This document shows positions 44,163 to 53,888 of a stretch of 64,000 nucleotides of DNA, piece after piece. The translations under genes were made by a program, and so were the position numbers. How positions within the stretch are numbered: position 1 is the stretch's first letter; each line of letters opens with the position of its first letter. The notes beneath the pieces were generated by a model. That model worked only from the letters and a program-made list of their open reading frames with translations. It ran no database searches and had not been told where the DNA came from. The DNA comes from Altererythrobacter sp. BO-6 (GTDB taxonomy: Bacteria > Pseudomonadota > Alphaproteobacteria > Sphingomonadales > Sphingomonadaceae). The stretch spans positions 2,461,001-2,525,000 of the forward strand of contig NZ_CP049259.1 of the NCBI RefSeq assembly GCF_011047315.1, given 5' to 3'.

Positions 44163-45658
44163 GCAATTATCGCATCCAGGGCGCAACCGGAGAATGGGAG
44201 GTCGTGATCGGCCTTGAGGTTCACGCGCAGGTCGTTTCGAAGTCCAAGCTGTTTTCGGGCGCGGCGACCGCTTTCGGGGCAGAGCCGAACGCGCAGGTCA
44301 GTCTCGTCGATGCGGCGATGCCCGGCATGCTGCCCGTACCCAATCGCGAGTGCATTCGCCAGGCGGTGCGCACCGGCATGGCGATCGAGGCGCAGATCAA
44401 CAAGTGGAGCCGGTTCGACCGCAAGAACTATTTCTATGCCGATCTGCCGCAGGGCTACCAGATCAGCCAGCTCTATCACCCGCTGGTGGGTGAGGGCAGC
44501 CTCACCATCGATGCGGACGAGAAGGCAGGAATTCCCGAAGACAAGGTGATCGGGATCGAACGGATCCATGTCGAGCAGGATGCAGGCAAGCTGATGCATG
44601 ACCAGCACCCGACCATGTCCTATGTCGATCTCAACCGCTGCGGTGTGGCGCTGATGGAGATCGTGTCCAAGCCGGACATGCGCAGCCCCGCCGAAGCGGG
44701 CGCCTATGTGCGCAAGCTGCGCTCGATCCTGCGCTATGTCGGCAGCTGCGACGGCAATATGGAAGAAGGTTCGATGCGCGCCGACGTCAACGTCAGCGTG
44801 CGCCGTCCGGGCGAGCCCTTCGGCACGCGGACCGAGACCAAGAACGTCAACTCGGTGCGCTTCGTTATGCAGGTGATCGAATATGAGGCGAACCGCCAGG
44901 TCGACCTGATCGAAAGCGGCGGCGCGGTGGAACAGGAAACCCGCCTGTTCGATCCGGGCACCGGCACCACCCGAACCATGCGCAGCAAGGAAGACGCGCA
45001 CGACTATCGCTATTTCCCCGATCCGGACCTGCTGCCGCTGGAACTCGACGACAGCTTCCTTGAGGAATGCCGCGCCTCGCTGCCCGAATTGCCCGACGCC
45101 AAGCGCGCCCGTTATGAGAACGAACTGGGCCTAACCCCCTATAACGCCCGCGAATTGACCGCCGAGGTCGAAACCTTTGCGCGGTTTGAAACCCTGCTGG
45201 CCGTAGTCACGGAGAAGCTCGGCAAGGCCGAAAAGGACGTGGCGACGCAGGTTGCCAACTGGTCGCTCTCGGTCGCGCCCGGCGTGATCAAGGCGCTGGG
45301 CGACGAAGGCAATCCGGCCCACGCGACTGCCGAGGCGCAGGCCGCGATCCTGAAGATGCAGGATGCCGGCGAAATCAGCGGCGGCCAGGCCAAGGAAATC
45401 TTCGAGATCGTGCTCAAGACCGGCCGCGCCCCGGACGAGATTGCCGACAGCGAAGGGCTGAAGCAGGTCAGTGACACCGGCGCGATCGAAGCCGCGATCG
45501 ACGCGATCATCGCCGCCAACATGGACAAGGTCGAGGAATACCGCGGCGGCAAGGACAAGCTGTTCGGCTTCTTCGTCGGCCAGACGATGAAGGCGATGCA
45601 GGGCAAAGCCAATCCGGCGGTGGTCAACCAGATCCTGAAGGACAAGCTGGACGGCTGA
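44159..45658 (+). CDS. gatB: Asp-tRNA(Asn)/Glu-tRNA(Gln) amidotransferase subunit B
   Basis: 499 residues. [28 protein letters not shown] and [19 protein letters not shown] mark the GatB kinase/amidotransferase core; residues 350-499 form the helical and YqeY-like tail. It phosphorylates and amidates the misacylated tRNA. ATG 44159 overlaps the small ORF stop. Confidence 0.97.
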   Translation: MSNYRIQGATGEWEVVIGLEVHAQVVSKSKLFSGAATAFGAEPNAQVSLVDAAMPGMLPVPNRECIRQAVRTGMAIEAQINKWSRFDRKNYFYADLPQGYQISQLYHPLVGEGSLTIDADEKAGIPEDKVIGIERIHVEQDAGKLMHDQHPTMSYVDLNRCGVALMEIVSKPDMRSPAEAGAYVRKLRSILRYVGSCDGNMEEGSMRADVNVSVRRPGEPFGTRTETKNVNSVRFVMQVIEYEANRQVDLIESGGAVEQETRLFDPGTGTTRTMRSKEDAHDYRYFPDPDLLPLELDDSFLEECRASLPELPDAKRARYENELGLTPYNARELTAEVETFARFETLLAVVTEKLGKAEKDVATQVANWSLSVAPGVIKALGDEGNPAHATAEAQAAILKMQDAGEISGGQAKEIFEIVLKTGRAPDEIADSEGLKQVSDTGAIEAAIDAIIAANMDKVEEYRGGKDKLFGFFVGQTMKAMQGKANPAVVNQILKDKLDG

Positions 45659-45668
45659 GCATTAGACG

Positions 45669-46130
45669 ATGACTTCCATCGTCCTCGTCCAACCGGAAAT
45701 TCCCGGCAATACGGGCGCGGTCGGGCGCACCTGTGTGGCGCTGGATATGGAGCTGATCCTGATCCACCCGCTTGGTTTCCAGATTTCGGACAAACGGGTG
45801 AAGCGTTCGGGGCTCGACTACTGGCCGCATATCCGGCTGTCCGAATACGCCAGCTGGACAGACTTCATCGCCGATCGTGCGCCGCGCCCTGACCAGCTCT
45901 ACCTGTTCGAGGAGTACGCGCCGCGCAGCTTCTACGAGCCGGACTATCCGGCGGATGCTTATCTGGTGTTCGGGCGCGAAACCAAGGGCATCCCGCCCGA
46001 AATTGTCGAAGCGCATCGCGAGCAGATGGTGAGCCTGCCGATGCGATCGGACAAGGTCCGCTCGCTCAACCTGGCGAACAGCGTTGCGGCGGCGGCCTAT
46101 CAGGCATTGCGGGCGCATTTGCCGCGCTAA
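45669..46130 (+). CDS. trmL: tRNA (cytidine(34)-2'-O)-methyltransferase TrmL
   Basis: 153 residues, SPOUT fold. IVLVQPEIPGNTGAVGRTC at the N-terminus, YLVFGRETKGIPP and RSLNLANSVAAAAYQAL, the knot that binds SAM, are complete. TrmL methylates the wobble C/U 2'-OH of tRNA-Leu. It follows gatB by 10 bp, so the whole gat-trmL unit serves tRNA. Confidence 0.94.
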   Translation: MTSIVLVQPEIPGNTGAVGRTCVALDMELILIHPLGFQISDKRVKRSGLDYWPHIRLSEYASWTDFIADRAPRPDQLYLFEEYAPRSFYEPDYPADAYLVFGRETKGIPPEIVEAHREQMVSLPMRSDKVRSLNLANSVAAAAYQALRAHLPR

Positions 46131-46137
46131 CGCCTAG

Positions 46138-46629
46138 TCAGCCGCCTTCGATGAAGGCATCGACGATCACATAGGTCTCCGGGCCGAAACTGATGGTTAG
46201 TTGGTCGCCATCGCGCGTAGTCTTGAAATCCCAGCCTGCCGATCCGTCTGCTTGCGCGCTGTCCGCGCCATAGGCTTCGGTTCCCTTGAAGAAGATCGCG
46301 CGCTTGCGGCCATCGGGTTTGGTCACTTCGACCAGATGTTCGCCTTCGCCATTCCAGTTGCGCTTTACCCCAGCCTCGCATGATTGTGTCGGCGAGGCGT
46401 TGTCAAAGCCACATTTGAGAATCGTGGTTGCGTGGTATCCTGTCTCGGGATCCTTGGCGTCGCCAAAGCCATAGGCTGGTTCGCCATTGGCCATCGTCGT
46501 AGACTCTTCAGGTCCGGTAGCCGCGTTTTCTACATCCACGGCTTTGGCCGCCTCATCACCTTCGCCTGAATTGCCGCCGCAAGCCGCAAGCGTCACCAGC
46601 AACGTAGCCGCACAAAACTGCCTGATCAT
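46138..46629 (-). CDS. Putative lipoprotein of unknown function
   Basis: 163 residues. Lipoprotein signal peptide with lipobox LAAC (Cys at residue 18), followed by a low-complexity Glu/Ala-rich linker and a globular beta-rich domain (about 60-163) with two Cys (KCGFDN, QSCEAG) that may pair. AAGGGG lies 7 bases before the ATG. Convergent with trmL. I do not recognise the family. Confidence 0.75.
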   Translation of the reverse strand: MIRQFCAATLLVTLAACGGNSGEGDEAAKAVDVENAATGPEESTTMANGEPAYGFGDAKDPETGYHATTILKCGFDNASPTQSCEAGVKRNWNGEGEHLVEVTKPDGRKRAIFFKGTEAYGADSAQADGSAGWDFKTTRDGDQLTISFGPETYVIVDAFIEGG

Positions 46630-46664
46630 ATTGAGACCCCTTCCAATCCGAACTTGCGATAATC

Positions 46665-46794
46665 CTGGCCAGGCTGCCTGGAAGAACGAGGTGGCCCCGA
46701 TTGTCTGAAGGCCATACCCGAAGGGCTTCGTCCCCATCCTTCCAGGCAGCGGTTTGGAGCCTGGCAATCCTGCAAGAGCAAGGCTCCGAGCCGC
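46665..46794. other. Structured intergenic region with a long inverted repeat
   Basis: GCTGCCTGGAAG (46673-46684) is perfectly complementary to CTTCCAGGCAGC (46739-46750), enclosing a small stem CGAAGGGCTTCG; GGAGCC and GGCTCC flank it further right. Between two minus-strand lipoprotein genes. It may be a terminator or a small structured RNA; no T-run is visible. Confidence 0.45.
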
Positions 46795-47406
46795 TTACAG
46801 AGCTCCCTCGCTTCCGGTGTACATCACCTCTCCGATTGTCCCGTCGCGATAGGCCAGGCAGCGCCAAGGGGCCTCTGCTCCTTCGACATTGACGTAAATG
46901 CCGATCGCGGCCTCAGATTCCTCGATCCGGTTGGTGCCGATAACCCGTGCCCCAGTCTCGCTGGCAACCCTTTTGGCGCAACGACCTTCGAGGCCGTTTG
47001 CGCCCCGGATCGCAACCTCCCTTGGCTTGGCGGCAGCTGTCTGCTCGACCGGTGACTGCATCGGCGGGCCCTCGGGCATTCCGGTGTTGGCATCGCCCAT
47101 CGGCACACTGACGAGGCGGACACCCTCGACATTGCCGACAACCTTGCCGCCCAGCATGGCTGCCGTTTCATCGGAAGGGCAGCCAATCAGCAGCGCGCTG
47201 TCATCAAGGTAGTTCGAGGTTGCCGCACTCTCGCCAAGCTGGCGGCATGGTGCGCCGGCTGTGGGATAGCCGTCCCCGAAGGGTGCCAGGCTTTCAGGTA
47301 TGGCTGCCACTTCCTCGGCAGCTGCGGCAGGCTCGTCAGCTTCGCCGCCACTGCAGGCGGAGAGGGCAAGCGCCATGGCGCCTGCCAGCAGATAGGTTCG
47401 CTTCAT
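46795..47406 (-). CDS. Putative lipoprotein of unknown function
   Basis: 203 residues. Signal peptide [18 protein letters not shown] with Cys at residue 18, then an acidic Ala/Glu linker and a domain with several Cys ([28 protein letters not shown]) that suggest two disulfides. I do not recognise the family. 15 bp from the next gene upstream, so these two are probably co-transcribed. Confidence 0.75.
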   Translation of the reverse strand: MKRTYLLAGAMALALSACSGGEADEPAAAAEEVAAIPESLAPFGDGYPTAGAPCRQLGESAATSNYLDDSALLIGCPSDETAAMLGGKVVGNVEGVRLVSVPMGDANTGMPEGPPMQSPVEQTAAAKPREVAIRGANGLEGRCAKRVASETGARVIGTNRIEESEAAIGIYVNVEGAEAPWRCLAYRDGTIGEVMYTGSEGAL

Positions 47407-47421
47407 CGGTCCACTCCCCAA

Positions 47422-48204
47422 TCAGCGGCAGTTCGGGTGCTGACCGATGTCGCGGACATCGTTGAAGTGACCGTCCGCGATCGTCACCTGCACGCATTGG
47501 CGTGATTCGGGGCGCCACTGGATCGAATACCGGGTGTTGCCGCTGGTGAAATTGTCGACCTGGCGGAATCCCCGACGCTGGAGCTCATCCATGCCGCCAG
47601 CCGCGCGTGCGCCCTGCAGATCGTCGATGCGTGCGGTCTGGACATAGCCACCCCGGCGGTGATGGTGGCTGAGGTTGGCCTCGCGCTCCTCTACGCCCTT
47701 CTCGTAACCATGGGCATAAGCATCGTTGCGGTTATAATTATGATACGCGCCGTTGTAGAGGCCATCCTTGTACCCACGCTCGAACTCGGATGTCTGCGTT
47801 TCGTCGTATTGCTTGCCTTCGCGGTGGTGCGACTTGTGGCTCAGCAGAGCACCCAGGATTGCAGCGCCAGCGACAGCGCCCACTGCAGCCCCGGCGCTGC
47901 CCTTATGGTGCCCGCAATCCTGATCGGTTGCGTCATTGATCGACTCTACGCGGCCATTGTAAACCTCTACCACCACGCAATTGTCATCGCGCTCGTTCCA
48001 CCAATAGCTATAGGCGTAACCCATCGAATTCTTGTTGGTGGATGTGTGAGCGAACCCGCGCGATTGGAGCGCGCCTTCGGCGCTGCTTCCGCGCATGCCG
48101 TTAATATCCACCAACTGGGCTGCTTTTTCGGCCAATACCGGCGTGGCGACGAGCGCGGTTGTTGCAACTGCGCCGATCAGGAATTTTGGCATAAAGGTCT
48201 TCAT
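47422..48204 (-). CDS. Exported protein with a duplicated domain and glycine zipper
   Basis: 260 residues. Signal peptide (about 1-26, ending VLAE), a domain of about 70 residues (VDINGMRGSSAEGALQSRGF, one Cys pair), a glycine-zipper helix (GSAGAAVGAVAGAAILGALL), a His-rich linker, and a second copy of the domain (IDDLQGARAAGGMDELQRRGF) ending in HPNC. The two copies share the D-G-R-G-L-RGF pattern and the final Cys. Glycine zippers insert in or tether to the outer membrane. GGGGAG precedes the ATG. Function unknown. Confidence 0.75.
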   Translation of the reverse strand: MKTFMPKFLIGAVATTALVATPVLAEKAAQLVDINGMRGSSAEGALQSRGFAHTSTNKNSMGYAYSYWWNERDDNCVVVEVYNGRVESINDATDQDCGHHKGSAGAAVGAVAGAAILGALLSHKSHHREGKQYDETQTSEFERGYKDGLYNGAYHNYNRNDAYAHGYEKGVEEREANLSHHHRRGGYVQTARIDDLQGARAAGGMDELQRRGFRQVDNFTSGNTRYSIQWRPESRQCVQVTIADGHFNDVRDIGQHPNCR

Positions 48205-48431
48205 GGAATTCTCCCCACATCAAACGAAACGGTAGACGGCTGTTATTATGCGAGGAGAGCCAAGCAGAACTGGCTCCCACGGCGACCCTTGGCTTGACCC
48301 AACCGCCCAAGTGCCTGCGAAGGCTAGCAAAGCTTCAGCCGGGCAGATATCGGTAAGAACTGCCAGAAAATTGACATTTCCTGCCAATATGGGAAGCTTG
48401 GAGGACATAGGGGCAGGAGCACTTGCGAATC

Positions 48432-49532
48432 ATGTCGCGCATCGAAACTGACCGTTACGCCGAGTGTATTGCCGCAATCGGCCAGTATCATTCCGATATG
48501 GCATCGGCGTTGATGCCGGCAGGTGTGACGCGCTTCTGGGCCGCAAGCCTTGGCTGGCCCACCTGGCTCTTCGACGGAGCGTCGTTTCCTCCTGCCAAAT
48601 CGCTACCAGGGCAGATTCGCCTGATCGATGACCTGCAATTGCTGGCAAATCTCCTGCGGCATGTGGGAGAGAAACGGCTGTTGGAACTGATGCTGGAATG
48701 GCCGCGCTACCCGGGCGAGGCGCAAGTCCTGGCCGCCCCCGATCTGAAGGCGGCAATCTGGTCACGATCCGCTTCGATAGACCTGCGGAATGCACCCATC
48801 CGCGTATCGGTGAACGAGGCAGAAGAGTGTGACACAATCGCCATTGAACTGAATCCCGCGCTCGGACCTTTCCTGCCAATAGTGGAGAGCGCGGTACTGG
48901 TCGTTTTCTTCCTTATGGTTCGCTCCTTCGTGGGTATGGCGAACACTGCGGCAGACGACCTTTCCGAGATTTCGATCGAGCAGGTACATTCGGGCGCGGT
49001 GCTCCGTCGGCTCTTGCCGTGCCGGTTCTCGCGCGCCTCATCCACCGCCCGGATCTCGATCCCGAACCGTCTGCTTGAAGCGAGCAACCCTGACTTTGAT
49101 CCAGTTTCGTGGAACGCGACCATCGGGCAGGCAAGGCTGGGAGATGCCCGTGTCGGCAAGCCTGCGCCCTTGAACAAGGGCGCTCTGGAAGAGATGTTGC
49201 GGCGGTCGCTTGCAGAATATGCGCGGGTTCCGCAGCTTGCCGAAATTGCCCGGCTGCATGGCTTGTCGGAACGGACGCTGGCGCGTCTATTTGCAGACGC
49301 TGGCATTTCCTTCCGCGACACTCTCGATCATGCACGGATGAGCCTCGGCAAGGAATTGCTGCTTCACAGCGAATTGCCGGTCTATGTGGTGGCTGAGCGC
49401 GTGGGATATAGCGATGCCTCTGCCTTTGTCCGTTCATTCAAGCGCCGATTCGGGATTGCCCCGGCGCAATGGAGAAAGGGCCGCCGGATTGCTCCGACGG
49501 CCCTTTTCGGTAATCGCGGGATAGGCGCTTAG
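48432..49532 (+). CDS. AraC family transcriptional regulator
   Basis: 366 residues from ATG 48432 (TTG 48423 is possible, with AGGAG upstream of both). An N-terminal Arabinose_bd-like region (about 10-210), then a C-terminal HTH_18 (about 260-350; PQLAEIARLHGLSERTLARLFADAGISF and VVAERVGYSDASAFVRSFKRRFG). The N-terminal region of this type often senses a small molecule. The 227 bp before it (48205-48431) separate it from the divergent exported-protein gene and probably hold both promoters. Its stop overlaps the convergent gene stop. Confidence 0.9.
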   Translation: MSRIETDRYAECIAAIGQYHSDMASALMPAGVTRFWAASLGWPTWLFDGASFPPAKSLPGQIRLIDDLQLLANLLRHVGEKRLLELMLEWPRYPGEAQVLAAPDLKAAIWSRSASIDLRNAPIRVSVNEAEECDTIAIELNPALGPFLPIVESAVLVVFFLMVRSFVGMANTAADDLSEISIEQVHSGAVLRRLLPCRFSRASSTARISIPNRLLEASNPDFDPVSWNATIGQARLGDARVGKPAPLNKGALEEMLRRSLAEYARVPQLAEIARLHGLSERTLARLFADAGISFRDTLDHARMSLGKELLLHSELPVYVVAERVGYSDASAFVRSFKRRFGIAPAQWRKGRRIAPTALFGNRGIGA

Positions 49533-49831
49533 GCCGCTTTTTCGCCGGTCAGCGGCATTGCGCCGAAGGCACCGGCATTGACGCTGCCTGCCAGCGTGTC
49601 GCCTTCGATCGTGGCCGTGCAATCGAGCGTCATCGGCATGGGAACGACCATCTGCATCTTCCAGGTCAGCGTGTTGCCATCGACCTTGCCGTCTTCCGCA
49701 TCCATGCTGCCCAGCGATCCGGCCATCTTGCCGGAGAAGGTGCCATCGCCATTGTCGACGACAGTGAAGGTGCCACTCTGATCGCCCATCGGGCTTTTCA
49801 CGGTGGTGTTATAGGTTCCGGAAAGTGACAT
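49529..49831 (-). CDS. Small beta-rich protein of unknown function
   Basis: 100 residues, no signal peptide. A repeating beta pattern (GTYNTTVKSPMGDQSGTFTV, GTFSGKMAGSLG, LTWKMQMVVPMPMTLDC) suggests a small beta barrel or sandwich. GAGGAG lies before the ATG. It overlaps the AraC gene by four bases at their stop codons, tail to tail. I do not recognise it with certainty. Confidence 0.72.
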   Translation of the reverse strand: MSLSGTYNTTVKSPMGDQSGTFTVVDNGDGTFSGKMAGSLGSMDAEDGKVDGNTLTWKMQMVVPMPMTLDCTATIEGDTLAGSVNAGAFGAMPLTGEKAA

Positions 49832-49860
49832 GGAATTCTCCTCAAAGGTAAGGGGGCGAA

Positions 49861-49877
49861 CCCGGGTCGAGCCCGGG
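49861..49877. repeat. Small perfect palindrome between two minus-strand genes
   Basis: CCCGGG, five-base loop, CCCGGG. A possible terminator stem for the acylase message (which begins upstream and ends at 49903) or chance in GC-rich DNA. Confidence 0.3.
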
Positions 49878-49902
49878 AATCTGCCCTCTGTTTACACAGG
49901 TG

Positions 49903-52128
49903 TCAGTTGGACTCAACCACATATCGCCGCCTGGCATTCGCGATCGCATCCTCGCGCCAGAAATGCACCGGCTTGAGCTTGTGGTCGACAAACAGCTGCA
50001 TCTGGTCGGTGTAATGCGGGCTTTCGGGACGGCTGATCGCGGCGCCGAAAGGCTGCACCGATTGCGAGCGCACACGCTGGCCCGGAAGCCATTCGACCCA
50101 CATGATGAAGCTGTCACCATGGACCAGGCTGAGGCGGCCATCCTCATCGACCTTCCACGTTGTGGAGGCGCGAAGCGTATCCGAGCCGCCATCGAGCGGC
50201 AGGTCGACCCGCCGGTCCCCTGTGCCCTGCCGCAGCCGCAACAGCTCCGACATTGGCGGATCGATCCGGCCGAAATGCGTCTTCAGATGATCGACATGCT
50301 GGCGTAGCTGGTCCGCGACGTCGGGATAGGGCTTGTTCTGGTATTCGGCGGACATGAAGTCCTTGATCATCAGCAGGGCCAGGCTGTCAGCCGCGCCCTT
50401 GCTGTCGGCGGTGAAGTCCCAGCCGACCAACAGATCGCGCGCCTTGGCCAGTTCGGCATCGCCTGACAGGTCCAGCTTTTCCAGCGCGTCCCACAGATCG
50501 CCGACATAGCCGGTGCGTTCATAAGCGGTATCATACTTGATCCGGCGCAGCGTTTCGCGGTCAAGCGTGCCCGCTTCGCTCAGAAGATTCCACGCCCGGC
50601 GCGAGCGATTGGTCTGCTTGTCCTCAATCCCGAGCACGGGCGAGAAATCGGCCGGCTTCAGGTCGTCCGCCGCGCCCGCTGCCGTGTAGGGCTCGTTGTT
50701 CGAATTATAGAGCCAGCCGGAGGACGGATTGATGAGCTTGGGGATCTCCGCGAAATCGACTGCGCCTTGCCAGATCAGATCGCTCCGGTCGCCCGGCAGC
50801 ACGCTGCGCCAGTTTGCCTTCAGGTCTTCGGGCCGGTCAGGGATCGCCGCGTTGTACACATATGCGATATTGCCCTTTTCATCGGCGTAGATGAAATTGG
50901 TGCTTGGCACTGCCATGCGCGCCAGCTGCGCCTGCCATTCTTCGAAAGTGGTCGATTTGTTGAGCCGGTAATAGGCGTCAAGCTGGTCGATCCGGTCGAT
51001 CCCGCCATAGCGGAAGGCATAGACCCCGGTGTGGTTGAAGATCACCGGGCCGTGCGCGCTGCGATACACGGTTTGCGGATAGGGGATGACCAGCGGGCCG
51101 AATTTCACCGGTAGCCACACGCGCTTGCTTTCAAGCTCGCGCCATTCGCCATCGAGTTTGTAGCGTGTGCCGCTGTCATCCATCTCAAGTTTGTAGATGT
51201 CGACCATGTCCGGGCGATTGACCGTATTGGTCCAGCCCAGATGCCGGTTGTGGCCCAGAAATGGGAAGGGCGAGCCGGGGAAATTGGCGCCGGCATAATG
51301 CCAGCCTTCCTCGCTCTCCACCACCATCTCGTACCATGCCACACCGCCGCGCAATGGCTGGTGCGAATTGGAGATCAGCGTCGATGGGCCACCGGATTTT
51401 TCGGGCGCGACTGCAAATGCGTTCGAGCCGGATAAAGCCCCCATTTCGCCCCACGGCAGCGGATGCGCGTGGGCGCTGGCTTGCTGCGGCGCATCGGCGG
51501 CCAGTTGCGGACCTTCATCGCGGGGGAAGCCGGGAATGTCGGGGCCGAATTCGCGGCGCAGCGGCTCGCCCGTCACCAGCGGCTGGATCACGCCGTTGAG
51601 GCCGAAGAAGAACGGCTGGCGCAGGGCGAAACCGGCGGCGATGTCTTCGCCATTGACCGGGAAGAGGTTCGCCAGCTTCAGCTCTTGCGGATGCTCGGCG
51701 GCATATTGGTTGAGCCCGGCGGCATAGGCTTCGAATAGCGCGCGCGTATCTTCGGGTAGTGCCGGATAATGCCGCTGTGCGGTGCCGCGCGCGTCGAGAA
51801 GGTGATAGACGTAATCGATCTGTGCGCCTTCCTGCCCCGCGATCGCGCCATAGCGGCCACGCGCCATGGCGATCACGTCCTGCAGGGTGAAGAAGTCATC
51901 CTCTGCCTGCGCGATGGCGACCCCGAAGGCGACATCGGCGTCGGTCTTCCCGTAGATATGCGGCACGCCATATTCGCTGCGGATGATTTCCGCGCGGTAT
52001 TGCCGCTGTTCGTCGGGCGCCTTGCTGCGTTCGGCGAAGAACGGCTCCCAGGTCATGAGCCCGACGAGTAGGGCGAGGAGCAAAAGGAACAAGGCGCCGG
52101 CGCCACGCACAAGCCATTTTCGGATCAC
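49903..52128 (-). CDS. Penicillin acylase family (Ntn) hydrolase
   Basis: 741 residues. An N-terminal membrane anchor or signal (about 7-27, GALFLLLLALLVGLMTW), the alpha chain, then the autocleavage site with catalytic Ser235 in SGSNAFAV, which becomes the N-terminus of the beta chain. RSEYGVPHIYGKTDADVAFG and GWTNTVNRPDMVDIYK are typical of the family. Members hydrolyse penicillins, acyl-homoserine lactones or other N-acyl amides in the periplasm; the substrate is unknown. Divergent from the M17 aminopeptidase, 84 bp apart. Confidence 0.93.
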   Translation of the reverse strand: MIRKWLVRGAGALFLLLLALLVGLMTWEPFFAERSKAPDEQRQYRAEIIRSEYGVPHIYGKTDADVAFGVAIAQAEDDFFTLQDVIAMARGRYGAIAGQEGAQIDYVYHLLDARGTAQRHYPALPEDTRALFEAYAAGLNQYAAEHPQELKLANLFPVNGEDIAAGFALRQPFFFGLNGVIQPLVTGEPLRREFGPDIPGFPRDEGPQLAADAPQQASAHAHPLPWGEMGALSGSNAFAVAPEKSGGPSTLISNSHQPLRGGVAWYEMVVESEEGWHYAGANFPGSPFPFLGHNRHLGWTNTVNRPDMVDIYKLEMDDSGTRYKLDGEWRELESKRVWLPVKFGPLVIPYPQTVYRSAHGPVIFNHTGVYAFRYGGIDRIDQLDAYYRLNKSTTFEEWQAQLARMAVPSTNFIYADEKGNIAYVYNAAIPDRPEDLKANWRSVLPGDRSDLIWQGAVDFAEIPKLINPSSGWLYNSNNEPYTAAGAADDLKPADFSPVLGIEDKQTNRSRRAWNLLSEAGTLDRETLRRIKYDTAYERTGYVGDLWDALEKLDLSGDAELAKARDLLVGWDFTADSKGAADSLALLMIKDFMSAEYQNKPYPDVADQLRQHVDHLKTHFGRIDPPMSELLRLRQGTGDRRVDLPLDGGSDTLRASTTWKVDEDGRLSLVHGDSFIMWVEWLPGQRVRSQSVQPFGAAISRPESPHYTDQMQLFVDHKLKPVHFWREDAIANARRRYVVESN

Positions 52129-52212
52129 GGGAAACCTCTATCTGATTTGGCGTTCAGACTGCGTTGCCTCGCTGCCGGGGTCAACTCATTCAGGATACCA
52201 GGGGACAATATC

Positions 52213-53781
52213 GTGCATCTTTCTCGTTCCAAGCTTCTCGCCGCGGCATTGTCCGCACCACTGGCGCTGGCAGCCCCGGCGCTGGCTGCACAGGACATTG
52301 CCGGATCGGGCATTGCGCCCGGCGAAGCGCAAAACAGCGCCGAACGCCCGATTGGCTTTGTTGAAGGCGTGGCGCAGGGCGCGGCGCTGGCCGTGGCGAT
52401 GACCGGCACCGAACTTCCGGCCGGAGTCTCCTTGCCGGCGGATACGGCCGAGCGCATCGCTGCGGCAAAGTTCACGGGCAAGGCGGGTGAGACGCTGGCG
52501 ATCCCCGCTCCGGCAGGTTCTCCCCCGATCATGCTGTTCGGGGCGGCGCCCGAGGCCGGCAAGGCGGCAGACTGGCGTGCGCTGGGCGGGCGTGTCGCCC
52601 AGGCGATGGCGAAGGAAAATGCGCCCATCGCGCTCGCAGGCCTGCCCGATGCAGCGGCGATGGCCGATGCTGCGTTCGGCGCAACGCTGGGCCAGTACCG
52701 CTTCGATCGATACCAGAGTGCGCGCACCATGCCGCCCGCGCAGGCTATCACGCTGGTCGGGCCGGATGCGTCTGCAGCAGAAGCGCTCTGGCGCAGCCGC
52801 CACCAGCCGCTGGCTGACGGAGTGCGCTTTGCCCGCGACCTGGTGAACGAGCCGGCCAATGTGATCTATCCGGAAAGCTTCGTCGAACGGACCCGTGCGG
52901 CGTTTCGCGGGGTTCCCAACGTCACGATCGAAGTGCTCGACGAAGCCGCCATGCGCCGCCTCGGCATGGGCGCCATTGCGGGCGTGGGGCAGGGCAGCCC
53001 GCGCGGCAGCCGCTTGATGATGATCACTTACAAGGGCGCCGGCGGGGCTCCGATCGCGTTGGCAGGAAAGGGCATTACCTTCGATACCGGCGGGATTTCG
53101 ATCAAGCCCAATCCCGGAATGTGGGAGATGAAGGGAGACATGTCGGGCGCAGCTGCGGTGACCGGTGCCGTGCTCAGCCTCGCCAAGTCGCGCGCGCCGG
53201 TGCATGCGGTTGCGGCGGTGGCGCTGGCGGAAAACATGCCGGGCGGCAATGCGCAGCGCCCGGGTGACGTGGTCCGCACCATGTCCGGCAAGACGATCGA
53301 GATCCGCAGCACTGACGCTGAAGGCCGGTTGGTGCTGTCCGACGCGATCGAATACACCGTTCAGCAGCACAAGCCCTTTGCCTTGGTCGATATCGCCACA
53401 CTGACCGGTTCGGCGGTGCGCGCGCTGGGCGCCGAATATGCGGCGCTGTTTGCGCGCAAGGATGCCTATGCCGATGCCGCGCTTGCTGCGGGTGAGGCGA
53501 CAGGCGAGCCTTTGTGGCGGCTGCCGCTGCATCCCGCCTATGCCAAGGCGATCAAATCCGACATCGCCGATATCAAGAACAGCGATGCCGATCCTGCCCC
53601 CGGGGCAAGCGCTGGCGCGCATTTCATCGAGTATTTCGTGCCGCAGGATCTGCCCTGGGTGCATATCGATATGGCGGCGGTCGATCGCTGCACTGGCACT
53701 ACTCCGTTGTGCCCCGGCAGCGCGCGCGGTTTCGGTGTGATGCTGCTTGATGAAATGGCGCGCAACTGGCGGCCGCAATAG
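52213..53781 (+). CDS. Secreted M17 leucyl aminopeptidase
   Basis: 522 residues from a GTG at 52213 with AGGGGA upstream; an open frame from 52147 is not coding. A signal peptide (about 1-26, ALSAPLALAAPALAAQ) precedes the M17 N-terminal domain and the metallopeptidase core with GKGITFDTGGISIKP, MKGDMSGAA and STDAEGRLVLSDAI, the two-metal site. PepA is usually cytosolic; the signal peptide suggests a periplasmic enzyme that finishes peptides. Divergent from the acylase gene. Confidence 0.9.
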   Translation: MHLSRSKLLAAALSAPLALAAPALAAQDIAGSGIAPGEAQNSAERPIGFVEGVAQGAALAVAMTGTELPAGVSLPADTAERIAAAKFTGKAGETLAIPAPAGSPPIMLFGAAPEAGKAADWRALGGRVAQAMAKENAPIALAGLPDAAAMADAAFGATLGQYRFDRYQSARTMPPAQAITLVGPDASAAEALWRSRHQPLADGVRFARDLVNEPANVIYPESFVERTRAAFRGVPNVTIEVLDEAAMRRLGMGAIAGVGQGSPRGSRLMMITYKGAGGAPIALAGKGITFDTGGISIKPNPGMWEMKGDMSGAAAVTGAVLSLAKSRAPVHAVAAVALAENMPGGNAQRPGDVVRTMSGKTIEIRSTDAEGRLVLSDAIEYTVQQHKPFALVDIATLTGSAVRALGAEYAALFARKDAYADAALAAGEATGEPLWRLPLHPAYAKAIKSDIADIKNSDADPAPGASAGAHFIEYFVPQDLPWVHIDMAAVDRCTGTTPLCPGSARGFGVMLLDEMARNWRPQ

Positions 53782-53817
53782 CGCCGCCAAATAGGTATTT
53801 TCGATCATCGACGCTCC

Positions 53818-53869
53818 GGGTCTTGCGGAACGCTTCGCAAGACCCACCTAGTCAGGTAACACACCTGAC
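53818..53869. repeat. Two tandem perfect hairpins upstream of the clpB promoter
   Basis: GGGTCTTGCG (53818-53827) pairs with CGCAAGACCC (53836-53845); GTCAGGT (53851-53857) pairs with ACCTGAC (53863-53869). They lie between the aminopeptidase stop and the clpB promoter, so they may end the aminopeptidase message or bind a regulator. There is no T-run. Confidence 0.55.
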
Positions 53870-53888
53870 GGGTTTGGATGCCGCGCAT

